Assembly: GCA_032718475.1 (NCBI GenBank)
Contig: JAUCBJ010006766.1
Span: forward strand, 110,075 to 174,074
Source: Nemertoderma westbladi
Taxonomy: Eukaryota > Xenacoelomorpha > Nemertodermatida > Nemertodermatidae
Length of the DNA: 64,000 nt
Direction: 5' to 3'
The notes below the pieces were generated by a model. It worked only from the letters and a program-made list of their open reading frames with translations, was not told where the DNA came from and made no database searches. Each line of letters begins with the position of its first letter. Within the stretch, counting starts at the first letter, position 1. A program made the position numbers and the translations under genes. This document shows, piece by piece, positions 1-12,400 of this stretch.

Positions 1-256
1 AACTTGGAACGTGTATGTCTGACCTAGTCATTTTGGCAGTTTGTATCAATATCAGATAAGATTTTGCATTCGATATAATATCCTCATATCGGTTATTTTG
101 CACATTTTTTTCCATTACATAAATGTATCAACCCATTCCTCTTGTGAATGATCCTTCACATAGATTCGGCTAAACTTTGTGTGTAAAGGTATATTATTGG
201 TAAGTATCGACACAGATGTTCTCCTCCAATTCCAATTGACAATAATTCCTTACTAG
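1..256. other. Non-coding, likely intron or upstream flank of the first host gene
   Basis: AT-rich sequence with no sustained reading frame on either strand. It ends in a CTAG acceptor-like site just before the exon that begins at 257, so it is probably intron or 5' flank of that gene. I see no repeat or promoter motif that I can support. Confidence 0.4.
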
Positions 257-2774
257 CCGCCAACCCCGCGGGATGCCGTTCTCAAAGACAAGATAGCGAG
301 TGCCGTGGCGGATTACCTGCAGACCTTAAACCTGGAGCACGGGTCTCTGGACAGGAAACCCAAAAGTCGAGAAGTCCGCCAAATAGAATACCAGCCTGTT
401 CGGGAACATCAACAGAGGCATGCAAGGAAGGGACACAGAGGTTGGTGACGTACCCTTAGGTTATACAGTATTATGTGTATGGTTTAGATAATGGTGGGAA
501 GTTTATAGCTCAGTAAAGCCCCCGGACAGTAGCCCCCGGACAGTAGCCCCCGGGCAGTAGCCCCCGGGCAGTAGCCTCCGGACAGTAACCCCCCGGACAG
601 TAGCTCCACGGAGGCTACAGTCCGGGGGCTACTGCCTGGGGGCTACTGCCCGGGGGCTACTGCCCGGGGGATACTGCCCGGGGGCTACAGCCCGGGGGCT
701 ACTGCCCGGGGGCTACTGCCCGGGGGATACTGTCCGGGGACTACTGCCCGGGGGCTACTGCCCGGGGGATACTGCCCGGGGGCTACTGCCCGGGGGCTAC
801 TGCCCGGGGGCTACTGCCCGGGGGCTACTGCCCGGGGGCTACTGCCCGGGGGATACTGCCCGGGGGATACTGCCCGGGGGATACTGTCCGGGGACTACTG
901 TCCGGGGGATGCTGTCCGGGGGATGCTGTCCGGGGGATGCTGTCCGGGGGCTACTGACCGAGGGGCAACTGTCCGGGGGTAACTGTAGGCGTAGGCTCCA
1001 GTCATGGGGGCTATAGATCGGGAGGTTTCTATCCTAACACTACTGGTGGGAATTATATTTATTATTAGTTAATTGCTTTTTTTAGGGTTGGGTGAAATTA
1101 AACCGGCTGGTGTCACCTACTACCCCCCACTGGAATGGCTTCCACCAATAGCGAATTACTTCAAAATAAAGAGACCAATCACACCAAACTTCCATTGGAG
1201 CGAATGGCCTGATAGACCAGCATCGTACGTTAGGCCTACCATTTAAATAATTTTCATTAAAAAGCTTTCACATCAATAATATAACTAACTACTTATAAAG
1301 TACGGAGTCTTACATTTTGAACATTTACTGTATATTTTTTAACAATGCTGACTAGACTGCTGGTGGATACGCCTTGACGTAAAGGAAAGCCCAACGTGGA
1401 AGAGTTGAGTTGAGGGTAGTTGCAAAATTACGTACACCACTGTTAGTAATGTTCACTTAAGTAATGCTCGTTGTCACTAAAATTGAACCCTATATTCATA
1501 TACTTATATATTTATTTAAAGTAATACGACATGGGTAAAATTTTTAACAAATTAACCGGACAAATTATTGACGAAACAAATCATTAATTTACCTTTATGT
1601 ATTTTGTATATTTATTGCAGATCCGTGGGTACTGAACAATATTTACCACCGCGTCCACATTCACGAGGTTAGCTAATTAAAATACAATTATTAACTTTGC
1701 TTTCTACTGCTCTGTAATACCATACTGTAGTTACAATATTTTAATTCATATAGTAAACACATACAGTACTTACTTTACATCACATATGGTGTGTAATATA
1801 GAACGCGCAACATAATAAATAAACTTGTAAATAGATTTTTACAGCATAGGATCGACTGGGTGTGTAAGAGAATGAATAAATTGATGTTCAAACCTGCTTG
1901 CAGTCCTGCTCATTAGCCGTGAGTGGAACAAACAACCCTATGTCACCACCACCCTAAGTATAAGGTGCCTCAAAACATACGGCTTGAAGAGATCTTTAAA
2001 GTTTCAAATAAAAACATCAATCATTTTTAAATAATAATCAAGGCAAAAGCAAATCTACAAGTTTCATGTGGACCACCAATTTGACTCTCGTGAGACGCCT
2101 CTTAAAGGATTAAGGCCTTGAATATGCAAATTATCTTGCGAAAGTCATCGGTGATACGGAGTTGTGGCGACGCAATTTTATCGATTAACCGGCATAGCAT
2201 TCTTAATGCAACATGCCGATTATATACATGGATAGATAGACCAGGATACCAATGGAATCCTGACGTACACGATTTAGGGTTACAAGTTAACCTCTAATAA
2301 TATTCTAGCCTTATATCATGATGAACCTTTCGGCTACAGTCATTTTGTCGAAAAACCGCCACCATTTTAGACCTACAATGTTGAAAACAATTGTTTCAAT
2401 GATTAGAGTACCTGTCAAATCAACCGATTACAATGGATATTTACAGCATTATAAATATGACTATATCAGTTCCCTTTTCGTTATTTTTTATATTTATTTA
2501 GCGCAATCTATAACACGGGAGTACGAAGGTAACGTTGAAATAGACGGGGAATTAGTGGACGGTGAAATCCTCGAAGAAACAGTTCGAGTACCTAGTCGGA
2601 TTGGGTCTGCAAGACCGGAGTCCGCGTTGAGACCTGGTACAGGGGTCGTTAGGCCCGGAAGTGGGTTGGCTAGACCTGGGAGTGGGTTGGCTAGACCCAC
2701 AAGTGGGGCCGCTAGACCCGGGAGTGGCGTTCGACCGCCTCAGAGAAGTGGAAGCAACCGAGAACTAAGAGATG
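257..2774 (+). CDS. Unrecognised host gene, four exons (3' end not found)
   Basis: Four exons fit by splice sites and phase: 257-440, 1086-1224, 1621-1667 and 2502-2774. Acceptors are ...CTAG, TTTTTTTAG, TTATTGCAG and TTTATTTAG; donors are GTTGGT, GTACGT, GTTAGC and GTAAGC. Phases 1, 2 and 1 join without a stop, giving about 214 codons. Exon 1 gives a hydrophilic, partly helical segment (begins PPTPRDAVLKDKI). Exon 2 is rich in Pro and aromatic residues (YYPPLEWLPPIANYF). Exon 4 holds an acidic stretch, then degenerate tandem repeats of the form RPGSGLA ending in a basic region. There is no signal peptide or membrane segment. I do not recognise the family; the low-complexity C-terminal part suggests a disordered or structural protein. 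The first and last exons of the gene are not identified. The intron after exon 4 is entered by a BEL/Pao element only 110 bp past the donor, and no later exon was found downstream. Confidence 0.62.
508..1000. repeat. Inverted 14-bp GC-rich minisatellite in host intron 1
   Basis: About 35 copies of a 14-bp unit (consensus GCCCGGGGGCTACT). From about 508 to 605 the units read as the reverse complement (CAGTAGCCCCCGG...); from about 608 onward they read forward. The array is therefore head-to-head with a turning point near 606. Runs of five G recur every 14 bp on one strand in each half. Variants GATACT, GCCT and TCCG mark sub-blocks that have themselves been duplicated. Confidence 0.93.
1225..1620. 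other. Intron 2 of the first host gene
   Basis: AT-rich, starting with the donor GTACGT and ending in a good TTTATTGCAG acceptor. It contains no open frame or repeat that I can support. Confidence 0.5.
1668..2501. other. Intron 3 of the first host gene
   Basis: AT-rich with no supported coding potential. A + strand open frame enters its last 180 bp from an ATG at 2318, but that stretch is hydrophobic, low complexity and upstream of the acceptor. I treat it as intron read-through rather than exon. Confidence 0.5.
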
Positions 2775-2884
2775 GTAAGCAATTCAAACATAAAGTAGTC
2801 GGTAATAGAATAATTCATAATAACAATACATTGGAAGTTAATGTCTGACCCATCGAAAATACGTTTATTGGTAAGAATTGAATG

Positions 2885-4100
2885 TGTAAAAGCTTTTGCG
2901 GATATAATCAGTCCCCCTGCCCGCAAAGTACCGTTGTAGGTGTTTTAACGGACATAAAAGTCATTCTTCTATATGTGTGCTTTGGCGGACATGGTAAGGC
3001 ACAAAACCCGCAATGCGTCAAATTCTCTAGCACAGTGTAGCCTTGATGATTCAGATTACGACATCTAACAGCTGGTTGCTGGCATGGAAACGGCCGTTGG
3101 ACACATGGTTCTTTGTTTCAGCTTAACAGCCAATCAGAGCGATTTTTACTGTCGATGTGGAGATATTCTACAGATCGTGCTAGCAGTGTTCAGTCTTACG
3201 GTTTTTTCTTGATTATAGTTGTGTTGTTTCTATCTAGGCCAAGAACACCGGCTCTAGAGTCAATTCGTTTTCAGACTTTAGAAGAAACATTAGTAGGCTT
3301 AGATTATAGAACGTATAACTGTTATCAACCCAACCTTATTAACACAACTCATGCGGTACAATCTTACATACCAATCATATCATATCTTAACCTACCGTCT
3401 TAATGCTTTTTACTGTTGTTATTATTTGTATCAGTTGGTTGAATATTATTATTTGGAGAACATCTATAAAGAACCCAAATTTCCCAATTTTCTTGATACA
3501 CTACAGGTTAGAGAGACAGGTTACATATAGCGATTGCGACTTATATTATCGTGGTTTGTAGTGAGTTTAATGCTATTTGATAGGCACTACATGAGTCAAT
3601 TGCTGTTCTCTTTATATATGATAAAATTCATTGACGGTCGGCAGATTAGTGTGCAGTATTGTGCGTTACCGGTAGTGTGCATGATTGTGGCTGATAACTA
3701 AGCATTTCCTAAAGAATGCGCCTCATACGTGAATCATAAGCCTTACAGTCTTACAGTTGTGTTTAGTATAAGTCATATCTCTGTTTACCTAGATAGAGCG
3801 CCACGTCCTAAAGGAACTGTTAATATTTCCCGAAAGTGAATAATATTGGTCAGAAATTATTTATTAACGATCAATCGAATAATCCAGTACGCTTACACTG
3901 CAATAATAAAATCTAAGCCCCATCCGAATCCAGTCTCCCGGGTATATCCAGCGGGTGAATGGACGCGCACTAGGCTGGCTTCGGCTAATGTTGTGTTTAT
4001 TGGTATTAAATACTTGTCATTTACTAAAGTCTATTTATAAACCAAAAGACATATAAATTTTGGCAGGTTAAACTGCTTAAGGTCTTCAAAAGCGCGTACA
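2885..4100 (+). repeat. 5' LTR of BEL copy 1
   Basis: It starts TGTAAAAGCTTTTGCGG and ends AAAGCGCGTACA, so it has TG...CA ends. The start is repeated at 30759 and the whole LTR is found as reverse complement at 30864-32147 and 47805-49075. Compared with copy 2, the first 100 bp differ: copy 2 has an extra segment of about 70 bp between the TGTAAAAGCTT start and the shared block beginning near GTACCGTT. It is therefore a distinct LTR variant. Confidence 0.93.
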
Positions 4101-6285
4101 ATAACAGTTATTTTCTTTATTGCAGTAAGCAATAAAGTTGAAAGTACCGGTCGACCGGTAAACCTGAATCGGTACTGCTGTAGGTCCGTAGGCCTAACTG
4201 CCTGAACCGGTACTGCTGTAGGTCTGTAGGCCCAACTGTCCTAACCGGTACTTCCAGTATAAGTACATTAGTATTATTCGATTTGATAATTATATACCGG
4301 TAGGTCTCGATATTAAATCGGGGACGCCTGGTTTTTATTGGGATTTTACTTAGGTCTATTTCTGTCAGTTTTATTTCCTAGTAAGTTAATATTGAGCTGA
4401 AGACGTGTAAGTCTGCTCAGATTGTTCAGATAATTGTAGGCCGGACTGTTGTCGGACTGTTGTTGGGTCTGGAGAAATTGCGGCGTGTGTAGAGTTTGTC
4501 TGATAAAGTGCCAGTAGGTAAGTTGGGGCAGCCAGAGCTGTAAGGTCAATCCCCTCTTAAAGAATAAGTCGTACTACCGTGTTAGAACGCATACTAACTA
4601 ACCATTTTGGAATCTGCATATACTGTAGTTTATTTAGGCTTGATAGTAGTCTGCCAGCGCTTTAGCCTGTGTTTGTTTGTGTGGTCTGTTCAGGTACCGT
4701 AATAGTTATTACTCAGATATTTTGTAGGCTGGATTGTTGTCTAGCTATTATTAGGTCTGAAGAGATTGCTGCGTGTGTAGAGTTTGTCTGATAAAGTGCC
4801 AGTTAGTAAGTTGGGGCAGCCAGAGCTGTAAGGTCAATCCCCTCTTAAAGAATAAGTCGTACTACCGTGTTAGAACGCATACTAACTAACCATTTTGGAA
4901 TCTGCACATACTGTAGTTTATTTAGGCTTGTGGTAGTCTGCCAGCGTTTGGTTTGTATTTTGTTTGAGTATTCTGTACGGGTAGCGTAATATTTATTATT
5001 CAGAGTTTATGCGATTATTCGCAACATTCATGTCCCCAAGTTTATTCCTACAGTAATTGTGCTTGTTACACATACCGTTATAGTTAAATTAACCCCGGTA
5101 CTACACGGGCTGCTTGGCGTAGGTAAAGACTGGTGACTTTGTGCTCCGGTCACTCCAGCAGATGCCGTTGTTCTTTTAACTGTTCAAGTATATTTAACTG
5201 CTAGTTATCTGTTTTAATAAGTACTTGTACCTAATTTAGGGTTTAGTGTACAGTGCTTTCCGAAAGTAATTAGTGTGTAGACAGTGTATTGTGTTGTAAA
5301 GTGGTTAATAGGCACGTTGGATCTGGTAGTCCGCGGTAATTAACTTCCAGGTAGGAACACTCCGTGATACATAACGTAGTACCTATAGCGATACGGCTAT
5401 AGGTCGTCAGACGGTGGTATTTTTCCTATCTGGACAGCGCAATATATATTTACTACTACTTATTATTTTCAAATACCGTAGTATCCTGTCTGTTGTAATA
5501 ACCAGAATTCTAACCCTTTGTTAGGCTGGTTTGTAGACTTCCTGTAAAATTACCCTAAAAATTCGTACGTGATATTTTTGTTATGTTTAGTTAGAGAATT
5601 AATCTCACCCGTATCGTACATAATTTGTAGTATTAAGTAACTTAGGTAAATTAGAATTATTTGTTTTAGTGTCCAACAAGTAGCACTTCACTGAGAGCGC
5701 ACAGCTTCTGTGTAGTGACTCCCCCCAGAAATAATAACATTTATTTCAAATATTGACAAAACCCATTTTAAACGGGTATATATCTATTATAAATCAACTC
5801 AAACGATTTATCAATAGTAGGCCTGCCATACAACAACTAGGTCTCAATATCAGTTGGACTACTGCTTAAATAACGGTAATAAAGTAACTAAGTAACCTTT
5901 AAAATTCAGAAATTCAATTATTTAAATAATTGATATACCGGTATTTACGATAGGCCTATTATCTTTACTTCTATAAATTTAGGCTGAAATTATACCGGTA
6001 TTCTGTAATTAATTCTAGTCTAGAATTATACTTATATACTATAAGTGTAGGCTGTATACCGGTATTCACGATAGGCCTATTATATATTTATATATATTTG
6101 TGTTAAAATTATATACTGGTACTCTGTGACAAACCTAGTTTACAATACTTATATATATTATAAGTGTATACCGGTATTCTAATATACTGTAATAAATTAC
6201 CGGTACTAGGCCAACGGTCATACTGAATTACTAGACTCGCTTTAACTGTAACTATAGCAGTAAGCATTCAACTGTATAGATAAAC
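4101..6285 (+). other. Leader (5' untranslated region) of BEL copy 1
   Basis: A 2.2-kb non-coding leader between LTR and gag, conserved in copy 2 (45572-47804). It opens with a stem-loop at 4115-4137, then repeats of an ACCGGTACTGCTGTAGGTC-like unit (4150-4260). A tandem duplication follows: the block at 4492-4618 recurs at 4781-4907 almost unchanged, 289 bp apart. It continues with AT-rich sequence that has repeated TACCGGTA and TAGGCCTA palindromes up to gag. No ORF above about 65 codons is shared by both copies. No clear tRNA primer-binding site is visible next to the LTR. Confidence 0.75.
4115..4137 (+). other. Conserved stem-loop just downstream of the 5' LTR
   Basis: Arms CTTTATTGC and GCAATAAAG pair perfectly over 9 bp around a 5-nt loop, 14 nt after the LTR end. 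The same hairpin is at 47768-47790 in copy 2, although the bases between LTR and hairpin differ. In this position it could act in priming, dimerisation or packaging; that role is inference. Confidence 0.7.
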
Positions 6286-9200
6286 ATGTCTGACACCCAG
6301 CAAAACCTGTCAGACAGTCTAATCGATACAACCATCTGTGACACAGATAGGAGTGTGGAGCGATTAAGAAAGGGGTTCAGCTCACCTCCTACTGAAAGAA
6401 AGGTCATCCCTCCAGTAGTAGTATCAGACCCTAGGCTAATCCAACACCGTAGGTCTATCATCGGCACTCGGGCCCAAGTCAAACGGAACCAGGAAGCAGC
6501 TGTCCAACAGCAGCAACATCCTAGTCAAGAAACTTGTTCCCAGCGACCCGATAGCTCCAGTAGTTCGGATACTGTAGAGCTGACCCCCGAACGCGGAGTG
6601 CAGATGGCGGCTACAGCCTACTCGGATCCCCTTCTCACCCTTCCTGCCGCAGTGCTAACTACTATATTGATTGCGGTGGAGGAACACCAAGTCGATTGGG
6701 CGAGAAGTGAGCGAGCGACCCACGATAGTTATGCGGGATACGCCAGGGAAGAATTGATGTCTATTGTCGAGTCATAATGGAACTTTCCCGGACCCGGACT
6801 CCCGTTAGATTTGTCCGAAGCTACTTGGGAAGACATCCACAGGATGGGAGTGACTAAAGATACGATGGATCCAGCTGTTTGGAAGAGGTCAGCAGCAGGA
6901 TATGTACAGGGATTCTTCGGCTCCTTAGAGCGATTAGAAGAACAACTGTTTCGACAACCCCAAGAACCTCAAGAGCAGGAAGAGCTGCTATATCAAGTAC
7001 GCGAAAGAACCCTACGCATTAGGCTAATCCTATCAGCCTTTGAGGAAACTTCCAAAAGAAGACAGGACACGTCGCTGCAAGTTGCTGTCAAGACTTGGTT
7101 CCAGCGGGTAGGTCTCAAAGTACAAGAAACGGTCCAGTGGAAATCCCAGCTGGCAGAGCGACCAACCTATGAAGAATCAACCGATGCCACTTTCTCTCAA
7201 GTGGAAAGCGAAGTGACAGCAGAGAGACCGCGAACGAGAGACGCCATCGACATCTATCTGTCAGACTATCAACGTTTTTTAGGTGATGAAGAGTTGAGGA
7301 GACGACTGGCTGGACTTCGCCCCAATAGTGAAGGAACCAAGCTTGTGTTGGACTCAATCGATGCAGAAATGTGGGCTGCAAACAAAGCTAAATTTGATGA
7401 AAAGCTCCGCCTCGCTAGAGTCCAAGAAGAACAAGTAAAGAAAAAACGTATAGAGGACAGAAAGGCAGTAGCAGCGGCAAAGGCGGCAGCGACAGTGGAA
7501 GAGGCAAAGGCGACAGTGGAAGAGGCAAAGGCGGCGGTGGAAGCAGCAAAAGCAACAGCAGCAATGGCATTGGCAGAAGCAGAACAGAGAGCGTCGGAAG
7601 AGACCACCCAACTGGAGTTGGAAAATCTTCAAGAGACGCAAGACTGCATAAATAAACAGTTAACTGCTAGTCAAATGCAGATGATGAGTCGATCTACTCC
7701 CAAGCGCCAAGGATACACATCATCGGAGGAAGGCGAGACCACCGATCCTGAAGGCGGAGGAAATAGATCTCGTCTAAGCAGGCGTAGAAAAACATCTCAT
7801 CGTCACAAATTGCCTGATTTGCCCCCAGCGGTTAGAAGACAACTAGCTAGCACAGACTTAGGTAGTACAGAACCCACAGACCAAATTATTAAGGTCAAAA
7901 GACTCCCTACCATAGTTGATGAGCCTGAAATAATTAGGCCTGTCGTTCCCAAAACCACTCCTGTGCTAGAGACCCCTGTACTTCCAGAGCTTAACTCTAA
8001 ATTCCCTTTACACAGTACTACACTGCCTGTACCCGGTAGAACAGTCCATGAGAAAATTCCTGTCCTGGACTCTGAGAGAGAAATCAAAGATTTGTCTCCC
8101 GTTGTCCCGCGTCGGCCCGCTACAATGTTGGCGACTCCCGCTTCGGTGGTCGAGTGGGTAGAGGAGGGACGGCGGGGGATGAATCTCCTGCTCGGACAGA
8201 TGCAGGAGACTGTCCACCAACTTAAGGGAACAGTAAGGGAAAGTAGGGCAGAATTGCAAGAAGTGCAGCAAAGTATCGCGCTAGAACGCGACAAATTAGT
8301 CAATATACAAAAGGGTATACCAATACCCCCAGTAACATTGTGTCAACCTGTTAGGTCTGAAGTATTACATGCGCAAGGTGTGGAGCCTACACGCATCTAT
8401 ACTGCTAGTGAAGTAGAAACTCCTATAGCAAACCCTATTAAGGGTGATTATAAACCTGTTGTTAATGATATTCCCTATAGACCTGATAATGATCCGAGAA
8501 ATTTATATACCGATAATTCGATATTAAATAACACGATGGCCCAAGAAAGCTTTACGCGTCAGATGGCTAGAACAGAAGCCCGCCAAGCGGTCAAAGTGGG
8601 AGAGATCGTCAAATTCAATGGAGATGAGATGAAATGGTTACCTTTCAATGAATATTACAAAGATAGCATACAGAACTCTGTACTATCTAACGGAGAGAAA
8701 CTTAGATTCCTCATCAAGTGCTTGGAAGGACCTCCCAAGTTAATGGCGTTAAAGTTTATTGGACATCCAGATGGATTAAGACAAGTTTGGGATACACTAA
8801 ACATCAGGTATGGTAATAGGACTAACATAGCTAGGTATTTGTATGCGAAATTAGTAGCGCCCCGAAAGTTCCTTAGCAGCGGGATTATAGAGTTTTCCGA
8901 TGAGATTCAGGAGATCTGTAGACAGCTAGCTTGGTTAGGTAAGTCTCAGGAATATCAGAGTTCCATGGTTGTTGGAGCCGTAGCATCTACTTTGCCAAAG
9001 GGTGGAGTAGGGACAAAAAGGTTCTCTATGTGATGGACCAGCAACAAAGGGACCCTATCATGGCTGATCTCATGTCATTCTTAAATGGAGAGGTAAGGTT
9101 ACAGCTCCTAAAGCAGTCCCGAGAGAAGACACCGGAAAATAAGGTGAGTGAAAAACCCGTTTCTAGGAGAAAGGTAACACCAGTTTGTTATACAGACGAC

Positions 9201-9434
9201 GGCGAAAGCCAAACCTCATACGAGGAGAATAGTGGGAAAGACACCGAAAGATTTTATTATGTCAATAAAACAAGAAAAGACTTAAGTAAATCTAAGCCTC
9301 GAACCAGTGACAGGAGAGAACAGGTAACAACAACTCCTCCTATGTCTCCTAAGAGAATTCATGGAAGAAAGCCTGAGGAAAGAACAAGTGTGCACAACAC
9401 CGCACAGGTTAAAGTAAGTAACATCAAACCCAAA
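6286..9434 (+). pseudogene. gag: BEL/Pao gag, copy 1 (stop, frameshift and 3' deletion)
   Basis: Gag of the giant BEL element, in three blocks: 6286-6774 (ATG at 6286, closed by TAA at 6775-6777 where copy 2 has a CAA codon), same frame to about 9015, then a shifted frame to 9434. Features: N-terminal polar region; a helical region; a low-complexity Ala/Lys/Glu coiled coil near 7430-7640 (repeats of KAAATVEEAKA type); a Ser/Arg segment; and a Gag-associated domain of the DUF1759 type around 8590-8930 (FNGDEMKWLPFNEYY, ending in a VWDTLNIRYG-like block). The zinc knuckles present in copy 2 are missing because sequence from about 9436 is deleted and replaced by ATGAA repeats. Role by family: capsid protein. 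This copy cannot give a full Gag. Confidence 0.9.
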
Positions 9435-9466
9435 TGAAATGAAATGAAATGAAATGAAAAATGAAA
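9430..9466 (+). other. Deletion scar with ATGAA repeat filler
   Basis: Where copy 2 has about 1.39 kb (about 42423 down to 41037, encoding zinc knuckles, aspartic protease and the stretch before RT), copy 1 has only four to five repeats of ATGAA. The repeat looks copied from the retained right flank, which begins ATGAAATCGG. This resembles templated insertion at an end-joining repair site. Confidence 0.85.
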
Positions 9467-12400
9467 TCGGCCTACCATTTCGAAAACGAGAACCTAGATT
9501 TATAAATAACAGACCCTTGGCAGAGAAAAGAATCGCTCAATTACATCGACGCCTTACGGCTAATGCTTCAGCTAAAGAAATGTACCAAACTCAGTTGAAG
9601 AAATTTATTACAAAGGGATACGCGGAGCGAGTACCGGAAGGAACACCAGTGACTGAGAGAACGTATTACTTAACACATCATTACGTTCCCAAACCCGGTA
9701 AACCCCATGAAGTACGAGTCGTATTCGATGGCTCCGCTCTATATATGGGCCAATCCCTCAATTCCGAGTTGTTACCAGGACCCAACTTACTCCAATCTTT
9801 GTTGGGAATACTTTTAAGATTAAGACAATATTCCATCGCGTTCGCCTCCGATATAGAAGGAATGTTCCTACAAGTCAAGGCGCTGGATAGAGATAGAGAC
9901 AGCCTAAGATTTCTGTGGTGGCCTGAAGGAGATCTCAACCAGAAACCGGTAGAGTACTGGATGACCATCCAGGCTTTTGGGATCATATCAAGCCCTTCCA
10001 ACGCCTGCTCCGTGGTGCGAACCACTGCGAATGACAACCGAGACGCCTTCTCCAAAGAGGTGATAGATAACATCAAGCGCGATATATACATGGATGACAA
10101 TTTAAAGTCCCTTCCATCAGTAGAAGAAGCCATTGATGTCGCGAAAGGAACGGTAGAGTGTTTGAAAAGAGGTGGATTTCGACTGACGAAATTCACTAGC
10201 AACTCCCGTGAGTTTCTGGAAGCGATACCGGTAGAAGACCGAGGAACGAAAGACCTAGACTTAATAAAGGACGATCTTCCAGAAACCAAGACGCTTGGCT
10301 TGAAGTGGGACACTGAAAGAGATATCCTGTTTTTTCAGCTAAAACAGCGAGATAATCCAGTTCGGACCAAACGGATTTGTTTAAGTATCCTGAGCACTTA
10401 TTTCGACCCATTGGGATTTATTAGCCCAGTTATATTGATTGCTCGGAGTTTAGTACAACAAATGTGGCTTGAAAACCGCTCATGGGACGATCCACTTAAG
10501 GGAGAACTGTTAAAGAAATGGATGAAATGGGAAGATTCTCTACCTGCCATCGAGAGCTTTGTAATTTCCCGTGCATATTTTGGTCATGTTCTCCCTACTT
10601 ATTCCTATCAACTCCATGTGTTTGGAGACGCCAGCGACATGGGAATAGGTATAGTAGCATATCTGCGAGTCGAAACTCCGGATGGAATCAAAGTCGCCTT
10701 GGTTACCTCTAAGGCATTGATTAACAACAAGTTAAAGGTTCCTCGAGCGGAGTTAAAAGCGGCTTTATACGCTACAGCCATCGGCCGGAACGTAACAGAA
10801 CAAATCGACTATCCACTGGAGAAAACTGTTTATTGGACCGACGCTTTACTCGTGTTGGAGTATATAACCAATGAAGTCTGTCAGTTCAGCGTTTTTGTTA
10901 CTAACAGAGTAGCCATTATTCTTAGTCGCACAAAGATAGATCAATGGAGACATTGCCCCGGTACGATTAATCCAGCCGATATCGCCTCCAGGGGAGCAAC
11001 TCCACAGGAACTGATAGATACTCCAGACTGGTTGGGTGGACCCGACTTCCTGAGCAAGGAAGAGGATGAATGGCCTCCTCACCTTACTACGGCGGAAATT
11101 AGACAAGCCAAGGGAGCGGAGAAAGTCAAACCTAAAACCCGGGCGAGTAAATCGAAGTTATTTAAACCGACTATCGATCTATCTGTATTACATACTTCCG
11201 GAAACGATGCTTCGGATCCGCAATCCCTCGCCACAAATAAGTCTGTTGTGGAAATTAGAGATAGAGATTGGAAATCTGGAATACCAGACGTCTCGCAAGG
11301 AATCTCACCCCTGCTGCAGAGAGCAATGCATCACTACAGTTCCTGGAATCGGCTCTGTAAAGCCGTCACGTATTTAAGGAGATGTTTTCATCATCACTAC
11401 TCCAGGACGAAGACCATTAGTGATACCGCTCCATTGACATCTGCGCAAGTTCATGTTATTAAAAATTTACCCAAATATAAGACATCCGACCGGTTTCTAA
11501 AGGAAAAAATCAGTTACAAGGAGCATGAAGAAACCAATAAGCAGATACTGAGACTCCTGCAATGCTATGAGGATTCCGATAAGTATTTCCTGTTGTTGAG
11601 AAATCCGCAGATGCGCTTAAGGGATCGCTTCTCTAGCACAATGATAGATGGGTTAATACGTGTTGGAGGAAGGCTCACCAATGCGCCATTATCCTTTGAC
11701 ACTAAATTCCCCATACTCATTAGAAATCTTGAAGTACAAATCAAGATGATTGTAGATGTTCACAGTAAACTTTATCATGCTGGTAGAGAACGAGTTCTTA
11801 GCGAAATCCGAACTCGCTATTATTTTTATAAACCCCCAAGTTCTTAGGAACTGCATACCCTGTAGGAAAGCATTCAGTAGGCCTTTAACACAGCGAGAGG
11901 CAGAATTACCTAGGGAACGAGTAAGCTTCTATGAACCACCTTTTACTAATACTGGTGTAGATTTATTTGGCCCTATTGAAGTATATCGTGCTAGGACTAT
12001 AGTCAAGAGATGGTGTGTCATCTTCGTATGCATGACTTGTAGAGCCATCCATCTCGATATGGTGAACGATCTATCTACCAACAGCTTCGTCTTAAGTTTA
12101 CGCCGACAGATCGCTCGCTTCGGGACGAGTAATACCTTGAGATCGGATAAGGGAACGAACTTCATTGGTGCCAACAACAAAATACAGGCTTACGTGAAGG
12201 ACTGGAACCAAAGACAGGTGGACGATCAGCTAAGGATAACAGCGTCTAGCTGGACCTTCAACGCCGCCGACGCCCCTTGGTGGGGAGGAAGTTGGGAGAG
12301 ATTAATTAGAAGTGTCAAGACCGCATTTCACTTTATAGTGCCATGCCGCGCTTATCTCACCGACGAACTTTTGCGGACGTTAATGGAGGAAATAGCTGCC

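Noticed and set aside
508-1000. CRISPR-like array
   Set aside because: Units are contiguous 14-bp repeats without unique spacers, in a eukaryotic intron. The same holds for the 73-bp and 36-bp arrays.
3113-3403. 96-codon frame in the copy 1 5' LTR
   Set aside because: The frame is not conserved in the other LTR copies and has no recognisable features. It is chance ORF within an LTR.
7115-8303. Several antisense frames over gag (Cys- and Ser-rich)
   Set aside because: They are shadows of the Ala/Lys/Glu-rich gag coding strand; the same happens over copy 2.
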